Below, in pieces: positions 59,800 to 64,000 of a stretch of 64,000 bases of DNA (positions within the stretch are counted from its first letter, which is position 1; the number at the start of each line of letters is the position of its first letter). The translations under genes and the position numbers were made by a program. The stretch covers positions 186,001-250,000 of the forward strand of contig NZ_SLXJ01000002.1 in assembly GCF_004345745.1 (NCBI RefSeq), given 5' to 3'. The notes beneath the pieces were generated by a model. The model worked only from the letters and a program-made list of their open reading frames with translations. It was not told the DNA's origin and did no database searches. The DNA is from Nicoletella semolina. GTDB lineage: Bacteria > Pseudomonadota > Gammaproteobacteria > Enterobacterales > Pasteurellaceae.

Positions 59800-59829
59800 T
59801 AAAAAACCACCTAAAAATGGGTGGTTTTC
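59800..59829 (-). terminator. Terminator of purC
   Basis: On the minus strand AAAACCACC-CATTTTTA-GGTGGTTTTTTATT: a 9-bp stem followed by a T tract, 23 bases after the purC stop. The rest of 59579-59799 has no gene; it shows only an AACTTA/TAAGTT hairpin at about 59752-59775. Confidence 0.85.
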
Positions 59830-59851
59830 TGTCAGGAGTGAATCGGGGACG

Positions 59852-60709
59852 TTATTGCGTGAGTAAATCCAATGCTTCTTGGTATTTGGCAACGGTTTTT
59901 TCAATTATCTCAGTGGGGATTTTGGGGGCGGGGGCTTGTTTGTTCCAACCGCTATTTTCTAGCCAATCACGGATAAATTGTTTATCGAAAGAAGGGGGAT
60001 TTGTACCTTCTTGATAACTGTTTACAGACCAAAAGCGACTGGAATCAGGTGTTAATACTTCGTCCATCAGTGTGAGTACACCATTTTCATCTAACCCAAA
60101 CTCAAATTTTGTATCGCAAATGATGATGCCTTTTGTCAGTGCGTAATCGGCTGCTTCTTTGTAAAGGGCAAGTGCTGCCTGTTTTACTTGTTGAGCCAAT
60201 GTTGCACCAATTTGGCGTTCGCATTCGGCATAGCTAATATTGATATCGTGGTCGCCCACTTCAGCCTTACTTGATGGGGTAAAAATAGGCTCGGGCAATT
60301 GGCTGGCTTCTACTAAGCCTTGCGGTAGTGCTAGACCGCAAATGGTGCCTGTTTGTTGGTAATCTTTCAGCCCAGATCCTGTTAAATAGCCACGCACGAT
60401 AGATTCAATTTTTACTGGGGTTAAACGTTTACAGACAACGGCTCGGTATTGGATTGTTTGTGCTTCTGCTTTGGGAAGGACATCAAAAACAGACTCTCCT
60501 GTGAGATGATTTGGCATAATATGAGCTAATTTATTGAACCAAAAATGAGATATTTGCGTTAAGATTTCGCCTTTCTTAGGGATTGGGTCATCTAAGATGA
60601 CATCAAAAGCGGACAGTCGATCTGTTGCCACCATTAGCATTCGTTTGTCGTCAATTTCATAAAGATCACGCACTTTACCTGAATAGATTTTTTTTAAACT
60701 AATTTGCAT
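59852..60709 (-). CDS. purC: Phosphoribosylaminoimidazole-succinocarboxamide synthase (long PurC form)
   Basis: 285 residues, about 50 longer than the E. coli enzyme and closer to the yeast-like long form. SGKVRDLYEIDDKRMLMVATDRLSAFDV is the ATP site; IVRGYLTGSG, DTKFEFG and MDEVLTPDSSRFW are family signatures. It joins CAIR and aspartate in purine synthesis. A PurR box and an extended -10 promoter lie just upstream. Confidence 0.95.
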   Translation of the reverse strand: MQISLKKIYSGKVRDLYEIDDKRMLMVATDRLSAFDVILDDPIPKKGEILTQISHFWFNKLAHIMPNHLTGESVFDVLPKAEAQTIQYRAVVCKRLTPVKIESIVRGYLTGSGLKDYQQTGTICGLALPQGLVEASQLPEPIFTPSSKAEVGDHDINISYAECERQIGATLAQQVKQAALALYKEAADYALTKGIIICDTKFEFGLDENGVLTLMDEVLTPDSSRFWSVNSYQEGTNPPSFDKQFIRDWLENSGWNKQAPAPKIPTEIIEKTVAKYQEALDLLTQ

Positions 60710-60747
60710 AAGACAATCCCATAATCAATAAAATAATATTGGTTGCG

Positions 60748-60777
60748 ATTATAGCAAACTTACGCAAACGTTTGCGA
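60748..60777 (-). promoter_or_regulatory. purC promoter with PurR box
   Basis: ACGCAAACGTTTGCGA at 60762-60777 matches the PurR operator consensus (ACGCAAACGTTTGCGT) in 15 of 16 positions. On the minus strand it is followed at once by TGCTATAAT, an extended -10. Repressor bound there would cover the -35 region, giving purine repression of purC. Confidence 0.88.
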
Positions 60778-60840
60778 ATATGTGGAAATAATTTGTGTAA
60801 AATAGTGATGAAAAAAATGAGAGAAATTGACCGCTTGGGA

Positions 60841-61665
60841 CTAGTCAAAGATCGCCATTAACTCATTTACTTTTAAACGAGCCTGTGATTTTTGGGCGAT
60901 ACTGCGTTGTACTTGGAATGTTTTAAGGGTTGCCCCTTGATAAAGCTCACGAGTTAATGGTGTATCGTGATTGGATATGATCACAGGGATATGGTGTCGT
61001 TGGGCTTGCTTGGCATAATTGGCAAGCTGTTGCTGTTGTAACAAGCTAAATCCTCCACCAGCATATTGGGTAAAATTGGTTGCTTGTATGAGTGGTGCAT
61101 AAGGTGGATCGCAGTAGACAACATAATCATCAGACTGCTGGAAAATATAATCAAAAGTTTGTTGGAAATTGAGGCAAACAAAAGTCGCTCGTTGTGCTTT
61201 TTCGGCAAAAAAACGAAGCTCTTTTTCAGGGAAATAATGTGTGCGGTATTGACCAAAGGGAACATTATACTGCTGTTTACTGTTATAACGGCAAAGTCCA
61301 TTAAAGCCAAAACGGTTTAAATAGAGAAATAAGACTGATCGTTGAAACATATCCTCAGAGAGGTTAAATTCTTGGCGGCGTTTATAATAAAAACTCGCAC
61401 TGTTGGCTTCGGGGTGTGTGAAAAGCCGCTGGGTGGCTTGAATATAGCGATCGACATCAGTTTTGATGACGTTAAAAAGCTGGATTAAATCAGCATTAAT
61501 ATCTGCCAGTAGGTAGCGGTCAAAATCAGTATTTAAAAAAACTGATCCTGCACCAACAAAAGGCTCAACTAAACACGCTTTTTGGGGTAAATAGCAGTTA
61601 ATTTCATCAGTGAGGCGATATTTCCCTCCCGCCCATTTTAAAAAGGCTCGCTGTTTAGTTGTCAT
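60841..61665 (-). CDS. dam: DNA adenine methyltransferase (GATC)
   Basis: 274 residues. The SAM-binding FLKWAGGKYRL and VEPFVGAGSVFLN (FxGxG) motifs and the catalytic VVYCDPPYAPL (DPPY) are intact, with the target-recognition region between them. It methylates adenine in GATC and supports mismatch repair and replication control. It lies four bases after aroB in the aroK-aroB-dam order usual for the group. Confidence 0.96.
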   Translation of the reverse strand: MTTKQRAFLKWAGGKYRLTDEINCYLPQKACLVEPFVGAGSVFLNTDFDRYLLADINADLIQLFNVIKTDVDRYIQATQRLFTHPEANSASFYYKRRQEFNLSEDMFQRSVLFLYLNRFGFNGLCRYNSKQQYNVPFGQYRTHYFPEKELRFFAEKAQRATFVCLNFQQTFDYIFQQSDDYVVYCDPPYAPLIQATNFTQYAGGGFSLLQQQQLANYAKQAQRHHIPVIISNHDTPLTRELYQGATLKTFQVQRSIAQKSQARLKVNELMAIFD

Positions 61666-61668
61666 AAT

Positions 61669-62757
61669 TTATTGCTGTGTAATGCAGCGAATCGCACTCA
61701 GCACCTGTACTTCACTAGCTTGTGAGCTAACATAAGCCTTGCCAAGCGTTTTGAGTAGAACAAGACGCAATTCGCCATTTAGCACTTTTTTATCACGCCA
61801 CATATAAGGTAAGTATTGTTCTGGCTGCATTCCATCGGGTGAAACAGTAGGTAAATTTGCTCTAGCAATGAGAGCTTCTAAACGTGCAACATCTTTGGTT
61901 TTGAGATCGCCGAGAAGATGTGAAAGAGCTGCTGCTTCTAGCATTCCAACAGCAACAGCTTCACCATGTAGCCAATTACCATAACCTAGGTGTGCTTCAA
62001 TGGCGTGTCCGAAGGTATGCCCCAAATTGAGTAATGCTCGATCGCCTTTTTCGGTTTCATCACGCATCACGACATCAGCCTTTAATTGGCAGCAGCGTTG
62101 GATACAGTACTCTAGACTTGCTTGGTCTAGTTGAACTAAATGATCAATGTGTTGCTCAAGCCATTCAAAAAAAGCCAAGTCAAGAATTGCTCCATATTTG
62201 ATCACCTCAGCCAAGCCTGCACTGACCTCACGCTGAGGTAGAGTTTGAAGCGTATTGGTATCAACAATGACAGCAATTGGTTGGTAGAAAGCCCCAATCA
62301 TATTCTTCCCTAGTGGGTGATTAACTGCGGTTTTGCCGCCCACAGAGGAATCAACTTGTGCGAGTAATGTTGTAGGAATCTGAATGAAGCGAATGCCTCG
62401 CTGGTAAGAGGCGGCTGCGTAACCAGCCACATCGCCAACCACACCGCCACCAAGTGCAATCAGTACACTATCTCTGTTATGATTTTTTTCGAGCAGAGCG
62501 GTGAAAATGAGATCGAGGGAATCAAGGTTTTTGTACTGCTCGCCGTCAGGAATAAGGACGTGATCAACTTGACAGCCTAATTTGAGCAAGGTATTTGTCA
62601 ATGTTGTTAGGTAATATTGGCTTACGGTTGGATTAGATACAATCATTACTTTATCCCCAGCTTTCAGTGAATGGAAGCTGCGAGGATCGGCAAGTAGCCC
62701 ACTGCCTATTGAAATGGGATAGCCACGCTCTTTAAGACACACATCGACTTGCAACAT
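61669..62757 (-). CDS. aroB: 3-dehydroquinate synthase
   Basis: 362 residues. NAD-binding [21 protein letters not shown], the active-site Lys in [18 protein letters not shown] and metal-ligand His residues ([20 protein letters not shown]) are present. It is the second step of the shikimate pathway. It follows aroK by 28 bases. Confidence 0.97.
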   Translation of the reverse strand: MLQVDVCLKERGYPISIGSGLLADPRSFHSLKAGDKVMIVSNPTVSQYYLTTLTNTLLKLGCQVDHVLIPDGEQYKNLDSLDLIFTALLEKNHNRDSVLIALGGGVVGDVAGYAAASYQRGIRFIQIPTTLLAQVDSSVGGKTAVNHPLGKNMIGAFYQPIAVIVDTNTLQTLPQREVSAGLAEVIKYGAILDLAFFEWLEQHIDHLVQLDQASLEYCIQRCCQLKADVVMRDETEKGDRALLNLGHTFGHAIEAHLGYGNWLHGEAVAVGMLEAAALSHLLGDLKTKDVARLEALIARANLPTVSPDGMQPEQYLPYMWRDKKVLNGELRLVLLKTLGKAYVSSQASEVQVLSAIRCITQQ

Positions 62758-62785
62758 TTTACCCTCTTAATCTCTAAATATTTTG

Positions 62786-63307
62786 TTATTGTAGGTTATC
62801 CATCATATCAATAATCTGCGTTGCAACTACTTTTGCACTCTGTTCATCTGTTTTCAGTGTGATGTCCGCGATTTCTTCATAGAGAGGATTGCGAATTTTG
62901 GCTAATTCTTGCAAAGTTTGATATGGATCTTCGGTTTGTAATAATGGACGTTTTCTATCTCGCTGGGTTCGTTCAAATTGTTTATTGATAGTGGTTTCAA
63001 GATAAATCACAATGCCTCTTGCGGAAAGCAAATTGCGGTTTTCTTTTGAAAGAATTGAGCCGCCCCCTGTTGAAAGCACCAAACCCTGTGATTGAGTGAG
63101 TTCATTAATAATGCGTTCTTCACGCTTACGAAACCCTTCTTCACCTTCAAGATCAAAGATCCAATCAATATCGGCACCTGCTCTCTCTTCAATGACAGTA
63201 TCGGAATCTAGGAAATCCATATTCAGCATTTGTGCAAGCTGACGACCAATCGTGCTCTTGCCTGCTCCCATAGGACCAATAAGGAAAATATTACGTTTTT
63301 CAGCCAT
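62786..63307 (-). CDS. aroK: Shikimate kinase I
   Basis: 173 residues. P-loop [16 protein letters not shown], the shikimate-binding Asp/Arg region ([20 protein letters not shown]) and the GGGS motif (STGGGSIL) are typical. It phosphorylates shikimate with ATP. It is first of the aroK-aroB-dam set, downstream of mrcA on the same strand but separated by the hairpin at 63369. Confidence 0.96.
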   Translation of the reverse strand: MAEKRNIFLIGPMGAGKSTIGRQLAQMLNMDFLDSDTVIEERAGADIDWIFDLEGEEGFRKREERIINELTQSQGLVLSTGGGSILSKENRNLLSARGIVIYLETTINKQFERTQRDRKRPLLQTEDPYQTLQELAKIRNPLYEEIADITLKTDEQSAKVVATQIIDMMDNLQ

Positions 63308-63368
63308 TTTATATCTATCTATAGTCTATTTAAAATTTAATGATTTGATTTGTGTAGAATTTTTGAAA

Positions 63369-63402
63369 AAACAGACCGCTTGTATATAAGCGGTCTGTTT
63401 GG
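63369..63402. terminator. Paired uptake-signal hairpin between mrcA and aroK
   Basis: AAACAGACCGCTT-GTATAT-AAGCGGTCTGTTT, a perfect 13-bp stem with an uptake-signal core in each arm. A-rich sequence upstream on the plus strand gives a T tract (TTTTTTC) after it on the minus strand, fitting termination after mrcA. Confidence 0.75.
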
Positions 63403-63542
63403 CGTTAAATTTTACAAAAAGTGATGAGAGATCATACACCTATTACAATCTAATACACAAATTATACACAAATCGCCCAAAAGTAAAATTGGGGGGTATT
63501 ATCTCAATAAATCGCCCCATTTTTCAACCTAAAACCGCATAT

Positions 63543-64000
63543 TTAAAATAATTCTCTCATTTCATCGTTTGATCTTGTTGGTGACGATGGTTCAGATGGG
63601 GGTTGAAATGGATTTAAATAGCCTCTTTCGATAATATATCGCTTAGTAGGCTCTGTACCTTTAATGAAATATTCATTTAATGAATTGCCAAGTAAGCCAC
63701 TACTTGAATCAATTTGAGCGATGATGATATTCGGTGGCAATTCCTCTGTTTGTATTGGTTTATTTTTAAGGGCTGTTTTCATATAGTTTATCCACGCAGG
63801 CAACGCTGTCTGTGCTCCTGCTTCTCCACGCCCTAATTCTCGTTTGTTGTCATCAAATCCAACGTAAACCGTGGTGGTGATATTCGCACCAAAGCCTGCA
63901 TACCAAGTTACTTTCGCATTATTTGTTGTCCCTGTTTTTCCGCCAATATCTGTTCGTTTGATTTCCTTTTCTACTCGCCAGCTTGTACCACGCCAATCTT
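63543..64000 (-). CDS. mrcA: Penicillin-binding protein 1A, C-terminal part (partial, runs off right edge)
   Basis: The frame is open to the right edge, so only the last 152 or so codons are present. DIGGKTGTTNNAKVTWYAGF contains the KTGT motif of the transpeptidase active site, and VYVGFDDNKRELG and TALPAWINYM continue the domain. A Pro/Ser-rich tail ends MRELF. Bifunctional class A PBP; the N-terminal glycosyltransferase lies outside the window. Its position upstream of aroK is usual. Confidence 0.92.
   Translation of the reverse strand, partial: DWRGTSWRVEKEIKRTDIGGKTGTTNNAKVTWYAGFGANITTTVYVGFDDNKRELGRGEAGAQTALPAWINYMKTALKNKPIQTEELPPNIIIAQIDSSSGLLGNSLNEYFIKGTEPTKRYIIERGYLNPFQPPSEPSSPTRSNDEMRELF

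Overview
This is a chromosomal segment of a gamma-proteobacterium of the family Pasteurellaceae. The evidence is the AT-rich coding style, the gene content and order (str operon, rplJL-rpoBC, a hexuronate TRAP cluster like that of Haemophilus influenzae, rodZ-ispG-hisS-yfgM, dam-aroB-aroK-mrcA) and many intergenic copies of an AAGCGGTC / GACCGCTT motif. That motif matches the Actinobacillus-type DNA uptake signal, so the Actinobacillus / Mannheimia / Bibersteinia side of the family is favoured. The species cannot be fixed from the sequence alone.

Layout. 1-2019: the 5' part of yggS, then kdsC and a nitroreductase. 2033-6616: str operon (rpsL, rpsG, fusA, tuf) with a consensus promoter and a terminator. 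6696-21030, all on the minus strand: a two-partner-secretion / contact-dependent-inhibition locus (cdiB, cdiA, cognate immunity gene) followed by a long array of 12 more immunity paralogues mixed with intact, frameshifted and vestigial copies of the CdiA C-terminal toxin region. 21267-21702: a RelB-like antitoxin and a truncated RelE-like toxin. 21911-24973: hemH and typA. 25047-35608: L10 leader, rplJ, rplL, a small broken secreted-peptide gene, rpoB and rpoC. 35620-39288: azlDC, asnA/asnC and udp. 39384-48572: a glucuronate catabolic regulon (eda, kdgK, uxaC, an SDR-type fructuronate reductase, a TRAP transporter, uxuR, uxuA) arranged around a divergent control region with a perfect CRP site and a UxuR-like site. 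48686-64000: yfgM-hisS-ispG-rodZ, sppA, ydjA-epmC, ispB, a CorC/HlyC family protein, ypjD, purC with a PurR box, dam-aroB-aroK and the 3' part of mrcA.

The standout is the CDI array at 6696-14653. It divides into seven units, each consisting of a CdiA-CT toxin region (live in cdiA, otherwise intact-but-startless, frameshifted or reduced to a short tail) followed by one to three immunity genes. Nearly identical hairpins separate the units, and five of the six carry a U-tract typical of an intrinsic terminator. The startless toxin modules share long near-identical tracts with the 3' end of cdiA, which looks like a stock of alternative toxin tips that recombination could load onto cdiA. The immunity genes fall into two N-terminal classes that track the class of the adjacent toxin tail, and at least one is a head-tail chimera.

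The hexuronate genes encode a complete route from glucuronate uptake to pyruvate plus glyceraldehyde-3-phosphate. Most remaining genes are core housekeeping functions with ordinary domain structure. I saw no tRNA, rRNA, CRISPR array, insertion sequence or prophage.
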